Notes: generated by a model not told the origin, from the sequence alone. DNA of 64,000 bases from Saururus chinensis (GCA_035235625.1 CP141141.1:21449968-21513967); one strand, 5' to 3'. Numbered from the stretch's first letter, positions 24,441 through 35,999 are shown. Program-made: numbers and translations.

Positions 24441-25233
24441 CTATCTCTTACTTCTGAATATGAGGGTATCTGTAAGGGTGGACATTGGCCCGTGCCGCCT
24501 CAAGAATGATCAGAATATGGTGGTCGTGAGGCCGCACTGGGGGAAGCCCTGACAGTTTGGCAAATACATCCAGGTGGGCATCCAATAACTCCATAAGATC
24601 CGGGGGCGGCTCCTTCTGAGTCACCTCGACTGATGCTCGTTGTTGCAAGAGAAACCCTTGGGGTGCGAACCGAAAGAAAGAACCCGCTGACTGGGCTGAG
24701 AGCAGGGTGCCCAGCTGAGAGCCCTCGATTCGGACCAGCTGTCCATGAACTTCAAAGTCTATAACCATGTTCCTGAAGTTCCAAATCACGTCGCCAAGCT
24801 CCTGCAACCACTGAACACCCAACACCACGTCTGCCCCCTTCGTAGGCAGCAAGAAGAGGTCGATGACGAATGTATGTCCCTAGACAGAGAGTGTAACCTG
24901 AGCACACATCCCGAAGCACCTGAGGTGCTTTCATTCGCCAATCATCACGTCAAATGGCTTCAAATCGGAGACAAAACAGCCTAGCCGATGGGCTACCTTG
25001 TTGTTAATGAAATTATGGGTAGACCTGCTGTCAATTAGAATAGCCACTTGTTGCTGCTTGAGGTAGCCCTAGACTCGCATCGTGCATGGAGTGAATACCC
25101 CCGAGAAGGCATGGACAAAAATCTCGGGCAACACATCCTTAGTGGCCAACGAATCAGGACCGTCGGACCCCCTCTCTGTCATCATCAATCTCCTCCACAA
25201 GAAGGCTGCCCTTGACAGTACAATGGTGCCCCG
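24441..25233 (-). pseudogene. Outer chromovirus: protease and end of gag
   Basis: The minus-strand reading 24,448-24,852 carries KGADVVLGVQWLQELG, the C-terminal part of the gypsy aspartic protease, leading into the reverse-transcriptase start (PYRYPHIQK). The part nearer 25,233 is the gag tail, which stops at the nested element. Confidence 0.8.
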
Positions 25234-25610
25234 TGATGTGCCTGGTGAAGGCACAATCAATGAGTATTCACGCAGAGAAAGGGGAAAAGCAAGGAAGAAA
25301 AGGGAGAAGTCTGTGTAAATTCAATAGCATACCGATAAACAAGAGAGGATCGCCCCATAAAAGGGATGACCAATCTCCTAGGGCGTCGTGCCCAACCAAA
25401 AATAGGTCGGTCCGGTTCCCTAGGTGAACACGCCAGTTAGTGGTTCGGCTAGCCCGGGCCACTAACTGAACCAATACAGTTTTACATCCAAATACCAAAC
25501 CAAAGCAAATACTAAACTATTACAATAATAAATAGTTCAATGCAACTAAGTAAAAGCAATAAAGTAGAGTCTGGGGAAGTGCTCTGCGAGACTGATCATC
25601 GTGCACAACA
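25234..25610 (-). repeat. 3' LTR of inner chromovirus
   Basis: Begins TGATGTGCCTGG and ends GTGCACAACA; partner of 30,263-30,625. About 377 bp. Confidence 0.92.
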
Positions 25611-26250
25611 CTCCACCATGCTTCCGCTATTCGCCTTGTCGACTAAGCAGGAAAGTGAGTCATAAACTCATCCTCAGGCATCCACGTAGAGTCCTCCAAC
25701 AGCTGGCCTTGCCAAGAAATCAAGACCTCGGTAATAATGCAACATATAACCCAGACCTGGCGCTTCTCAAGCACTGAAGAAGGGACAGGGTCGGACGGCG
25801 GAATTGGGCCCATTAGGGGAGGAGGAGGAGCACCCATAGCCAATGACTTGTCACCCACAAACCGCCGTAGACTGGACACATGAAAGACAGGATGAACCAA
25901 GGAGTCAGGGGGCAAGGCCAGGCGGTAGGCCACAGGACCAACACGCTCCTCAATAGCATACAAACCATGGAAACGGGGAGCAAACTTGGAGTTCTCAGGC
26001 TGAAACAAGGAGGTCTGCCGTTGAGGGAGAACCGACACATAAACCAAATCACCCACCGCATATTCGCGATCAGTATGGCGACGATCATAAATCTGCTTCA
26101 TCCGGATCTGGGCAGATGACAAATTCTCCTTTAGCTGGCGTAAGACCTCATCGCGCATCTGCAACATATAATCCACCTCTGCCACAAAGGAACGGTGAGG
26201 GACATAGGATAATACCATCAGTGGCGAATGGCCATAGAGCACCTCAAACG
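25611..26250 (-). pseudogene. Inner chromovirus: integrase tail and chromodomain
   Basis: A 199-codon minus-strand reading (25,643-26,242) covers the integrase C-terminal part (RMKQIYDRRHTDREYAVGD, then KFAPRFHGLYAIEERVGPVA) and a chromodomain-like end (ITEVLISWQG...STWMPEDEF). The order GPY/F-like module then chromodomain is that of plant chromoviruses. Confidence 0.88.
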
Positions 26251-26990
26251 GAGAGAACCCAACGCACTTATGATAAGCAGTATTATAAGACCAATCAGCC
26301 CATGGAAGAAGCTAAAGCCATCGGCAGGGCTGTGTCATAGTAAAGCATCGAAGATACTGCTCCAGGCAATGCTTAACCACCTCAGTCTACCCATCAGTCT
26401 GTGGATGATAAGTAATGCTCATATGGAGAGACGGCCCCTGTAAAGTGAAAAACTCCTGCCAGAACTGCGAAAGGAAGATCTGATCATAGTCAAAAACAAT
26501 TGTGTGGGGCATATTGTGAAGTCGGGCCACCTCGCGAACATAGAGCTTAGGTACCGTCTTGGCGGTGAAGGGATGGCCCAGAGTGCATAAATGAGCATAC
26601 TTAGACAGCCGGTCCACCACAACCATAATAATGGAATTACCCTGCACCACGGGCAAAGCCTCCACAAAGTCCATCGAAATGTCCTCCCAAACCTTATTTG
26701 GAATAGGCAAGGGCTACAACAAACCGGCAGACAAGGTCGTGGTTGCTTTAGCCCACTGACAAACATCACAAGTGGCCACATAGTCATGGACAGCCTGACC
26801 TATGCCCTGCCACAGGAAACTTTGGCTGACCTGTTTGTAGGTGCGGAAGGCACCCTCGTAACCAGCGACAAGAGTGTCATGAAAGTGTGAAATGATGCGG
26901 CGACAGAGGTTAGCAACCTCGGGAACCCACAGGCGGTCCTTCCAGAAGAGAAGGTCATCCCACCACACAAAGAAGGGTCAGGCAGCAGAA
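26251..26990 (-). pseudogene. Inner chromovirus: integrase zinc-binding and core domains
   Basis: Minus-strand readings include HFHDTLVAGYEG...CDVCQWAKA (the HHCC zinc-binding domain, with its two cysteines) followed by [13 protein letters not shown] and VVVDRLSKYAHL, the start of the catalytic core. Fossil. Confidence 0.88.
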
Positions 26991-28320
26991 TCGGTCTGGA
27001 GGCCGGCAATCACATTCTGCGTCCAAGAATCCACACCATAGGCCTGTCGTAACTCCTCAATAAAGGGGCAAGATAGAGTGGAGAAAGCCATGCAAGAGCC
27101 CCGCGCCGGACTACGAGAGAGCATGCCGGCCACGATGTCCTCAGACCCTTTTTTGTACACGACCTCATAGTCATATCCCAGCAACTTGCCTACCCACCGC
27201 TGCTAAAAGGGAGTAGACACTCGTTGTTCCAAGAAGTATTTTAGTGGCTGATGATCGGTACGAATCAGGAACCGGCGACCAAGTAGGTAAGGATGCCACT
27301 TGTCAACTGCGAGGACGATCACCTCCTTCTCTTACACTGACAGGGACAGGGAGCTGCCAGCCATGGCTTTACTGAAATAAGCAATAGGGCACTCATCCTG
27401 CAAAAGAACTACCCCCAAGTCCGCTGCGGAAGCATCCATCTACACCACAAACGGTCGGCTGAAGTCAGGTAATAGTAGAACTGGGATGGAGGACATAGCC
27501 TGCTTAAGCCCCTCAAATGTTGTTTGGGCCTCCTCAGTCCAAACAAAAGCCCCCTTCTTAAGCAGCCCCGTAAGGGGGCAAGCCTACTCGCCCAGAAAAC
27601 CCCTGAGTGCCCAGACGCATGTGGGTTGCGGCCAAGAGAGCATGGCGGCCACCTTGGCCGGGTCAGTAGCAACACCGCCCCTCGAGATAATATGGCCCAA
27701 ATAATCAACCTGCGGCCTACCAAAGGAACACTTCAAGCACTTCAAGAATAAGGAATTAGCTCACAAGATAGAGAAGACCAACCTGAGATGCGTCAAGTAC
27801 TCCGCCCAAGATCTGTTGTACACCAAGATATCATCAGAGAAGACCAATATATAGCGATGTAGGAACGGCCAGAAAATATCATTCATGAGGCACTAGAAGG
27901 TGGAGGGGGAGTTGGTCAGTCCAAATGGCATCACTAGGAACTCGAAATGGCTGTCATGAGTTCGGAATGCGGTCTTGTGCATGTCAGGGGGCTGCACCCG
28001 AATCTAATGATATTCTAAACGTAGGTCTAGCTTAGTAAAGACCGTGGCACCTGTTAGCTCATCCAACAGCTCCTCAATCACTGGTATGGGGTATTTGTCT
28101 TTGACGGTGATTGCATTCAAAGCACAATAAACAACACAGAACTGCCACGTCTGCGAACCAGTAGTACCGGGGACGAGTACGAGCTCGTACTAGGACGAAT
28201 GATCCCTGACTAGAGCATGTCCGCCATAAGCCTTTCAATCTCAGATTTCTGTATGTGAGGATAACGGTAAGGGCTGACATTTGTTGGGGCCACCCCCGGG
28301 ATGAGAGGAATCTAGTGGTC
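26991..28320 (-). pseudogene. Inner chromovirus: reverse transcriptase and RNase H region
   Basis: Matches, block by block, the reverse transcriptase and RNase H region of the outer element (23,195-24,440). MLGYDYEVVYKKGSED at 27,140-27,184 marks the RNase H end. Fossil with several breaks. Confidence 0.85.
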
Positions 28321-28860
28321 ATGAGGCCAAACCGGAGGAAGACTCTGCGGCTCTGCAAACAAATCCTGATGGTCGGCCAACAACTCATGGAAATCTGAAG
28401 GCATCTCACCCTGAATCACCCTGATAATGCCATGTTGCTGCAAGAGAAGACCTTGGGGAGAAAACCAGAAGAAGGAGCTCATGGGCTGAGCTGAGAGGAG
28501 GGTGCCTAGCCGCGAGCCTTCGATCCGAACCCACTGCTCGTTGAGCTCGAAATCCATCACCATATCCCTGAAGTTCCAAACCACATCTCCAAACTCCTGC
28601 AGCCACTGTATGCCCAACACCACATCCGCCCCCTTCGTAGGCAGCAAGAATAGGTCGGTAACAAATGTGTGGCCCTGGACAGAGAGCGTAACCTGAGCAC
28701 ACACCCCTGAACTCCGAAGATACTTGCCATTGCCAATCAGCACATCAAATGGTTTAGAGTCCAAGACGAAACAACTCAGCTGATGGGCTACCTTGTTGTT
28801 AATAAAGTTATGAGTAGACCCACTATTGATCAAGATAGCCATCTGCTCCTGCTTAAGGTA
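28321..28860 (-). pseudogene. Inner chromovirus: aspartic protease
   Basis: A 176-codon minus-strand reading begins near the active-site region (ILINSGSTHNFIN) and contains LLPTKGADVVLGIQWLQEFG, the protease C-terminal signature, ending at the reverse-transcriptase start. Fossil. Confidence 0.88.
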
Positions 28861-30249
28861 ACCCTGGACTCACATCGTGCGTGGAGTGAATGCCCCTAAA
28901 AACGCATGGATGGAAATTTTTGGCAGCACGTCCTCCGGGCAAAACGAATCAACTCCGGCCCCTCCTTCAATGTCCTCTTCTACCTCCTCCACGAGGAGGC
29001 TGCCTTTAACAGAACAGCGGTGCTCGGGAACAAACTTCTCATCACAGCGAAAGCACAACCCTTTTGACCAACGCTCTTCCATCTGGGCTGGAGTAAGGAG
29101 TCGGACAATCTGGCTGGGCGGTGCGGCCTGTTTGCCAGGGCGGCTTGCTGCCAGGCTGCTAGTGGTCGCCGCAAGTGGGTTGGCACTCAAGGCAGGCCGG
29201 GACATAGGTCCAAGCCGCCCACCTCTATGCTGCCTAGTCAGCTTCTCTTCCTTGATGTGGGCATGCCGCATGATGTCCCTCATGCTGGCACAAGGGATGT
29301 GGCACATTTCCTCCAAGATTTCAGGCCTTAGACCACGCTTGAACGTGCCCACCAAGGCGGCCACCGGCCAGTCAGGGAGTCAGTTGGCCACCTTCATAAA
29401 CTCTGTATAGTATGCACAAACCGTGGTGGTCTAGCGCATGGTGGAAAGCATCTCATTGAAGTCCTAAAATTCATTCGGCCCAAATTGAATGCAGAGCTCA
29501 TCGAAGAAGGCAGCCCAGGTGGGGTAGCGCACCTCTTTTTCAAAACTCTAGAACCAAACTGAAGTGTCCCCATCGAGGTGGAGGGCAGCGATGCGCAGAC
29601 GTTCAACCTCAGAATGTGTCCCTTGGTAGGCGAAGAACTTTTCCGCCTTATACAGCCATTCCATAGGATCATCATCGCCATTATAGAGGGGAAACCGTAG
29701 GCGAGCCAAACGGGGTTCACCCCCCCCCCCCCCGGTTGTCCACCGTGATGCCCATGATACTCTTCCACTCCTCCTCTGCATCATGGAACTGATTTGGAGG
29801 GGGCAGCATCATAGGGACATTTTCTCGAACACCTGGTGTGCCTCGCATGTCCCAGGCCTAGCGTCTTCCCTCCAGCACTTGATTGCCAATGCCAAATTGC
29901 ACCGGACTTGGGAAGACCCTCACATCAATATCTGCCAGTGCTGGGGGGCCGGGAAAGGTCGGTTCGGGTGTCTGCGACGGTCCATCCCTCTCTAGGACAG
30001 CAGGGGGTGGCCCAGGTAGGATGGGCATTGCGCGCACAGCCTGGACCTCGCTCTTCGCCTCCACACTTTCCAGACACACGTTCATGGCCTTCAACTCAGC
30101 CATGATCTTGGACATAGTGAGTTCGCCAGCTACCACAAGAACTTCCTTCTGGCTGTCCGCAGACGTTGAGGCAGGAACCTCCTTCTCCGGACGAACCTCG
30201 GAAACAGCAGCAGCTTGCTTACCTCAAGCCATGGCCGGGGATCGTAAAT
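28861..30249 (-). pseudogene. Inner chromovirus: gag
   Basis: Minus-strand readings show the capsid-like retrotransposon gag domain (RIAALHLDGDTSVWF, then LRPEILEEMCHIPCASM) and a zinc-knuckle-like CFRCDEKFVPEHRC near 29,035-29,080, the style seen in Reina-type elements. Fossil. Confidence 0.88.
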
Positions 30250-30262
30250 GCTCTGATACCAA
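30250..30262 (-). other. Primer-binding site, inner chromovirus
   Basis: TTGGTATCAGAGC on the minus strand, directly after the 5' LTR, complementary to the 3' end of plant initiator methionine tRNA. Confidence 0.9.
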
Positions 30263-30625
30263 TGATGTGCCCAGTGAAGGCACAATCAGTATCAATGATT
30301 ATTCACACAGAGAAAGGGGAGAAGTCTGTGTAAATTCAATAGCATACCGATAAACAAGAGAGGATCGCCCCATATAGGGGATGACCAGTCTCCTAGGGAG
30401 TCATGCCCAACCAAAACCAGGCCAGTCTAGTTCCCTAGGTGAACACGCCAGTTAGTGGTTCGGCTAGCCCGGGCCACTAACTGAAATAATACAGTTTTAC
30501 ATCCAAATACCAAACCAAAGCAAATATTAAACTATAACAATAATAAATAGTTCGATGCAACTAAGTAAAAGCAATAAAGTAGAGTCTGGGGAAGTCCTTT
30601 GCGAGACTGATCATCATGCACAACA
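30263..30625 (-). repeat. 5' LTR of inner chromovirus
   Basis: Begins TGATGTGCCCAG and ends ATGCACAACA; partner of 25,234-25,610. About 363 bp. Confidence 0.92.
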
Positions 30626-31558
30626 CCTCTGAAATCTCGGGTTTGAGGCCCCACTTGAACGTGCCCACCAAGGCCGCCACCGACCAATCGGGAAGGCGGT
30701 TGCCCACCTTAATGAACTCCGTGTAATAGGCTCGGATGGTGGAGGTTTGGCGCAATGAGGAGAGCATCTCGTTGAAGTCATAGAACTCATTTGGGCCGAA
30801 CTGGATGCACAACTCATCGGAGAAGGCTGCCCAAGAGGAGTAGTGCACCTCCTTCTTGAAACTCTGGAACCATACCGAAGCGTCCCCGTCTAGGTGGAAG
30901 GCCGCTATGCGCAGTCGTTCAGCCTCCAAATGTGTTCCCTGGTAGGCGAAAAACTTCTCCGCCTTCCACTGGGTCATCGTCCCCATTGCAGCATGGGAAC
31001 TGTAGGCCGGCCAAACAAGGTTCAGCCCCTCCTCAGGGTGCTCCGCAGGGTCCTGAGTACTCCTCCCAATCGTCCTCCATCTCCTGGAACAAATTTCTAG
31101 GAGGCGGCCTCATTGGGGCATTTTTCCGAACACCTGGTGTGCCTCGCTTATCCCAGGCCTGGCACCTCCCATCCATGGCTTGATCGACTGTGCCAAAGTG
31201 CACAGTACTTTGGGGAAAGCGCATATCCCAATCTGCCTGTGTCGGAAGGTCATAGGGGTGCAGTTTGGGGGCCTGGGACAGACCCCCCTTCTCCATGAAC
31301 ACAATTGGCGGCCTGCGCAAAAGGGGTGCTGAGCGCTCTGCTTGAAGCTGAGCCACGGCCAAGCCCAGAGCATCGACCTTGGCTACGCCCATGCTCAAGG
31401 TCCTAATCTCCGCCATGATTTGCGCTAGAGTAGGCTCATCGTTGGGTTCTAGCACTGTCTTCGGGCTGTCCGCGGAGGCGAGAGCCTCCTTCTCACGCTA
31501 AACTTCCAGGGCCACGGCAGCTTGTTTGACTCATGCCATGGCTGGGGATCATATAAAA
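30626..31558 (-). pseudogene. Outer chromovirus: gag N-terminal part
   Basis: Minus-strand readings include RIAAFHLDGDASVWFQSFKK, homologous to the inner element's gag, and an N-terminal leader region rich in charged residues. The rest of this gag lies on the far side of the nested element, at 24,960-25,233. Confidence 0.85.
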
Positions 31559-31571
31559 GCTCTGATACCAA
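31559..31571 (-). other. Primer-binding site, outer chromovirus
   Basis: TTGGTATCAGAGC on the minus strand abuts the 5' LTR; initiator methionine tRNA type. Confidence 0.92.
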
Positions 31572-31909
31572 TGATGTGCCCGATGTGGGCACAATCATAC
31601 CCAAGATTTCTACACAGGGAACGGGAAGGAAGAGGGAAGAAAGGGAAGAATAATTAGAGTCTTCTATTACATAACCTGAACTAGGGAGGGAGACGACCCT
31701 CTTATGGGGAGTCACGCCCTCCTACAATGGCAAACATGCCGCTAGTGGGCCCGGCTATCCCGTGGTCCACTAGCGCGCCTATCAAAGTTCAATAACCAAT
31801 TACAAATGTAAATCATCAACTAACATAAGGAAAACTAGCCTAATGTACTGAAATAAAGATAATAATGTACTGAAATAAGGATAAATGAATCATGTGAACG
31901 TGCACAACA
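31572..31909 (-). repeat. 5' LTR of outer chromovirus
   Basis: Begins TGATGTGCCC and ends TGCACAACA; flanked outside by the TTGAT target duplication. Confidence 0.93.
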
Positions 31910-31914
31910 TTGAT

Positions 31915-32775
31915 ATACTCATGCATCTTTTTAGTGTAGGTTCTTTCAGTTGAGATAGCCAACGTTAGTAGATCTTGTGTAAGCATGGTGTTAGCAAAGT
32001 AAAAGATCCTTACCGAGGGATAGCTTTGTAGGTATGTGTGGTGCTATATTATGTGTTGTGTACCTGTATATGTGGAACATGATTTAGGTTGCAATGCAAG
32101 GTCGTCTTTGGCCTATTCAATAGTGTTATTCTTGTAAATTAAGAATGTGATTAGTTATACGTACATGAAAAACAATAATCTTAATTTGTGTAGTAACATA
32201 ATTATTTTGTATTTAAAACATGATAAACGTTTGTATGTGTTGTATGCACTCTGAGAAATGCAAAAATTGAATTTCAAAATCTTGGTCTATGAGAAAGGGA
32301 GTTGCTGAAAAACAAAGGTGGGAAGGTGAATAAAGGGCAGAAAAAGGGGGCTAATTGATGAAAAAAGGAGGCATTGTGGAAGACGAGGAGACAAAGTTAG
32401 AGATAAGGCTGGTGGCACAGGGGAAAGCAGTTTTGTCTAATGGGTTAGTGCAGTGACAAGGAAGAAGGGAGAGTGGTAATTCAAAATTTTCCTACTACAT
32501 ATTAGGTGGGGGTTCACATGTGGGCATGAGTCGCATGACCACTTCTAAGAATACTAAGGAAGTTTGATGACATTTCTAAGAATGAAAATGTTTTCTTGAC
32601 CAGCGCTAGTGTCCATGCTACTTGGGGCTCTATTTTTAGCACACTATGTAGCATGATCATGTTCACTATTTATAGTACATCATCGAGCTAGATATATCTT
32701 CTAGGAATACACTGTAGTTGAGGATTTTTTATAACAAGATGATATTTTTCATAAATAGTTTTTATAAAGAGACCC
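31915..32775. other. Unassigned DNA right of the chromovirus
   Basis: No gene or element is recognised. The part 32,290-32,480 is purine-rich. This should be the original flank of the insertion site, although the left flank now belongs to the inverted duplication. Confidence 0.3.
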
Positions 32776-32940
32776 GTTTATATGAGCTCAGGCTCATATA
32801 CGCCTACGTGAGCCTGGGCTCTATGGGCCGTCGAATTTAAAATCCGGCGGCCCATAATACTCATTGGTTTAAATGCCCATAAGTATTATGGGCCGCCGAA
32901 TGTAAATTCGACGGCCCATAGAGCCCGGGCTCATATAAAC
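32776..32940. mobile_element. Small foldback element
   Basis: GTTTATATGAGC at the left is mirrored by GCTCATATAAAC at the right, and an inner stem pairs GGGCTCTATGGGCCGTCG... with its reverse complement near 32,890-32,930. The arms contain GGCGGCCCATAATACT / AGTATTATGGGCCGCC. The loop is about 20 bp. No clear target duplication. Being GC-rich in AT-rich surroundings, it stands out sharply. Confidence 0.8.
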
Positions 32941-33343
32941 TTTTTCCTTTTATAATACTATGATATGATATGATACCATTTAGTCTATTGGCCTTATTGT
33001 AACAAAGAAGGGTAAATTGTACTTAAACCCCTTTAAACTTTTATTTAATGTTTTAAAAATTACACATATATGGTTGCCATTGACAAAACTGTTGGTAAAA
33101 ATCTTTAAATGATAAAAATATATTTACCTATTTTACCACTAAGGAGGTTATGGCTAATAATAAGAATGGCTGAATGGGCAAAAGAGGTGGTGCATGTATC
33201 ACACTCTCTATCCATCAGGGATGAAGCCAAGGAGGCTAGAGGTGGCCATGGCCCCCCTAGCCAATTGAATTTATAGTTATACATTTCTTTTTAGGTGACC
33301 ATTATATGGTCTCATGTATTTTCTATTTAAGTGAGACCATATA
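32941..33343. other. Unassigned, part of an older repeat
   Basis: Contains CATGGCCCCCCTAGCC and similar C-runs that continue after the hAT-like element near 33,981 (CCCTTCTACCC, ATAGCCCC). I read it as the left half of an older repeat split by that element. Confidence 0.35.
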
Positions 33344-33351
33344 GCCCCCTT

Positions 33352-33687
33352 TAGGGGGTGTTAATAAGCCAAGTATCTTCAAGTTTTAGAGTGTTGAAGC
33401 TTGAGTTTATAACTTCAATTTCGAGCTCGAGTCGAGCTCGGATTAAGTTCAAGTCAAGTTCGAACCGAGTCTAGTTATTATGCCTTGTGATCATTACTTA
33501 GTTTTGTAATTTGTGACCTAGAGGTATTTAGAAAAAAATCACTAAAAAGAACATGGTTACTAGGTGGTCCAATGTGTTAGATTAGAAAATCAAATGAACT
33601 AGCCTTTGTTGATTTTGATTTTCTAAATTAGACTATATTACATAACTGAGGGAGTAAAATTTCATAAAAAATAGTTATAGATTTCAT

Positions 33688-33724
<37 letters not shown>

Positions 33725-33972
33725 TTAAAATAATTAAAATTTAGGAGATATAAAATCTATATATAATATGTAATATATGTAAGTAAATATTTAAAAAAAT
33801 AATATATTTAATATGAGTTTAAGTTTTTATCCAGCTTCGAGGTGAACATGTTATAACTTGGCTTGACTAACTTAAAGTTCAAGCTCGAGCCGAACTGAGT
33901 CAACTTCTAACCAAGTCGAACCGAGTCAACTTCTAACCGAGTCGAACTTTCAAGCTTTTTTTAGCACCTCTA
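33352..33972. mobile_element. hAT-like non-autonomous element
   Basis: Ends TAGGGGGTGTTAATA and, in reverse complement, TAGAGGTGCTAAAA are imperfect terminal inverted repeats. Flanks GCCCCCTT (33,344-33,351) and ACCCCCTT (33,973-33,980) fit an 8 bp target duplication with one difference, the hAT hallmark. Subterminal GAGCTCGAGTCGAGCTCG words and their counterparts (GAGCCGAACTGAGTC) are inverted relative to one another. It includes an (AT)n run at about 33,692-33,721. No transposase. Confidence 0.6.
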
Positions 33973-34189
33973 ACCCCCTTATAATTTTTACAAGTTTAAT
34001 AACCCTTCTACCCAATTTTTTCCTGTCTCTATCCTGATCATAGCCCCATTGACTGCATATAGATTAAGTAAATAAAAGGTTTTCTAATTTAAAATTAATA
34101 ATTATATTAATAAAAATATGTATATATAATTTTTAAACATTAAGAAATATAAAATTATAAATACAAATTTTGCTAGTCAAGGATCTTGA

Positions 34190-35002
34190 AAAACTATCCA
34201 CCCGCACGCGCATGGATAGACCCACGGCATTTTGTTTTGGGGCGGGAGCCTTACGCAGAAAAGCAAAATTGAAATCCCAGGCAGTATAAGACAACAGAGA
34301 GTGATAACTCCGAAGTGATGGAGGACAGCAAGATCCAAGGATCCCCCATCAGACTGACGGCTCCGTGTGAGCTGTATTGCAACTCAAACGCCTTCAATCA
34401 ATCTGACATAAAAATAAAAAAATTAATAACCAACCCACAAACTTCTCCCAAGTCCCAACTCCCAAGTCATCTTTTTCACGTAGAACTACGGCATTTCCAG
34501 GAAGGAGAGAGGGCAGCGACTGAAGCACGTCTCTCTTTCTGGTAGAAGGATACTATATTTCATCACTGTGCTATATTATTACTCGGGCCAACCATCGCTT
34601 TCTAACTTCGTTTATCTCCCCCCGTTGACAATGATGCTTCACAAACCTCGGCCCGGACGCCTCCTCAGACAAGAACTTTCCTATTTCTTTTTTAATGCTT
34701 CTAAATGTGCAGAAGATTTCTCTGGCTTTTAATGCTTCTGAATTTAGTAGACGCCAAGGTGCTGGACAGCTAGAGCATTTACGGTTGTAAGAAGACCTCA
34801 ACATTCAAATTCTTACTTTTGGGTACATTGAAGTTAATGAAGGTGGAGGTGGGTAGGATAGGACTCTTTTTCTTTGTATTTTGAAACGGGAGGTGAGTAG
34901 ATTTTCCGGGTGCTTGCTGAGCCACGTACAATTAAAATTTGCAGCTGGACGTGTTATGAATGTCTTTCTTGGTCTAATCAAAAGACTGGAATAGGTTTTC
35001 AT
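34190..35002. other. Possibly low-copy island, no gene recognised
   Basis: Composition is less repetitive than its surroundings, with reading frames of 64-77 codons on both strands (34,315-34,545 plus; 34,571-34,804 and 34,805-35,002 minus). None matches a family I know, and no convincing splice pattern joins them. It could be a promoter or first exon of an unseen gene, or a decayed unique sequence. Confidence 0.3.
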
Positions 35003-35999
35003 GTAAACAAATGAGTAGAATTATTATTTGTAGTAAATAAATAAATAAATAATCTCAAAGAGTCATTACGAGAACTTTTAACTAACATTTATTAATTTAA
35101 ATAGTAAATAAAAGTACTATTAACTGTAACAAACCACTTAGCGAAAAACAAGAACGATGCCCATACAGCACAAAAAAAATACCATCTCTTTTATACTTCC
35201 TACTTCTTATAACTCTAATCCAAAATAGACTATTAAAACAATAGATCAAATTAAAAGAACGAATTATTTTTACGCATTGGAACTTTTAGGCCACTCATAT
35301 TACTTATGTGGCAAGTAAATTTGAATTACCTGCCTTCTCCTATTGATATGATACAAGCCATAAAATATGATCTAACAACTCACATTTGTTATTAGTGTAA
35401 ATATTTTTAATATGCAACTATGTACATATTAATTTTTTTTCTAAAAAATGTTAATTAAACTTGATAGTTTTAAGAGTTACATTTAAGGAAAAAATCAAAT
35501 TTTATTTTATATTATTTTATACAAGAAAAAGTTTACATAACAATCATTGCACCATTATTCGCTCTCTACATAAAGAAATATCATCACAACAATCTTAAAA
35601 GAGTTTGAAATATATAAACAGAATCGATGTTAGTTGCCTACACACCTTTTGTTGGGATAAGACACTACGAACATTTCCAATGAAGGTCTTCAAAAATAGT
35701 CGTTGGAGATGCTCAAGGCATCTTTATTTGCCTATGTAGTAAAATGGAGACCTGGATGCCAAATTTATTATTTTAATATTATATTTATTTTATCTCGAAT
35801 TTACTTAAATAAAAAATATAAAATACATAACCATGAAAAAAGTACATTAAAATAAAAATATATAAAAAGTAATAATAAAATAAAAAAATACTTTGGAACA
35901 AATATAAGTAAAATAATCATATGCTACTACCACCCCCCTAAAATTCTACAAGTGCTCAACTAAATCATCTTGGAGTTGAAAATGTGTTTATCTATCACA
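35003..35999. other. AT-rich DNA upstream of Harbinger remnant
   Basis: Very AT-rich with A-runs and TAAATA repeats. No coding region is supported. Part may be the non-coding end of the Harbinger element whose transposase tail follows. Confidence 0.3.

Larger units (their letters stand above)
25234..30625 (-). mobile_element. Inner Reina-like chromovirus nested in the outer one
   Basis: Minus-strand element of about 5.4 kb: 5' LTR 30,263-30,625, primer site 30,250-30,262, gag, protease, reverse transcriptase, RNase H, integrase, chromodomain-like tail, 3' LTR 25,234-25,610. Proteins are close relatives of those of the outer element, but the LTRs align only at their extreme ends, so these are two subfamilies. 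LTRs differ at roughly 7% of sites by eye plus one length difference. No matching 5 bp target duplication is visible at its edges. All parts are present in order but coding is broken in many places. Confidence 0.9.
21432..31909 (-). mobile_element. Outer Reina-like chromovirus (Ty3/gypsy) fossil with a nested element
   Basis: Minus-strand element with a 338 bp 5' LTR (31,572-31,909), iMet-type primer site, gag, protease, reverse transcriptase, RNase H, integrase and chromodomain-like tail, then a 342 bp 3' LTR (21,432-21,773). It is split in its gag region by the related element at 25,234-30,625. Without that insert it is about 5.1 kb. Short LTRs, small size, the gag zinc-knuckle style and the chromodomain point to the Reina clade of chromoviruses. 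The LTRs differ at roughly 7-8% of sites by eye, which suggests an age of a few million years under usual plant rates. Coding regions are broken in many places. Confidence 0.9.
21427..31914. repeat. 5 bp target-site duplication TTGAT
   Basis: TTGAT lies at 21,427-21,431 and again at 31,910-31,914, directly outside the two LTRs of the outer chromovirus. The match is perfect and supports a single insertion event whose outer edges are still in place. Confidence 0.9.
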
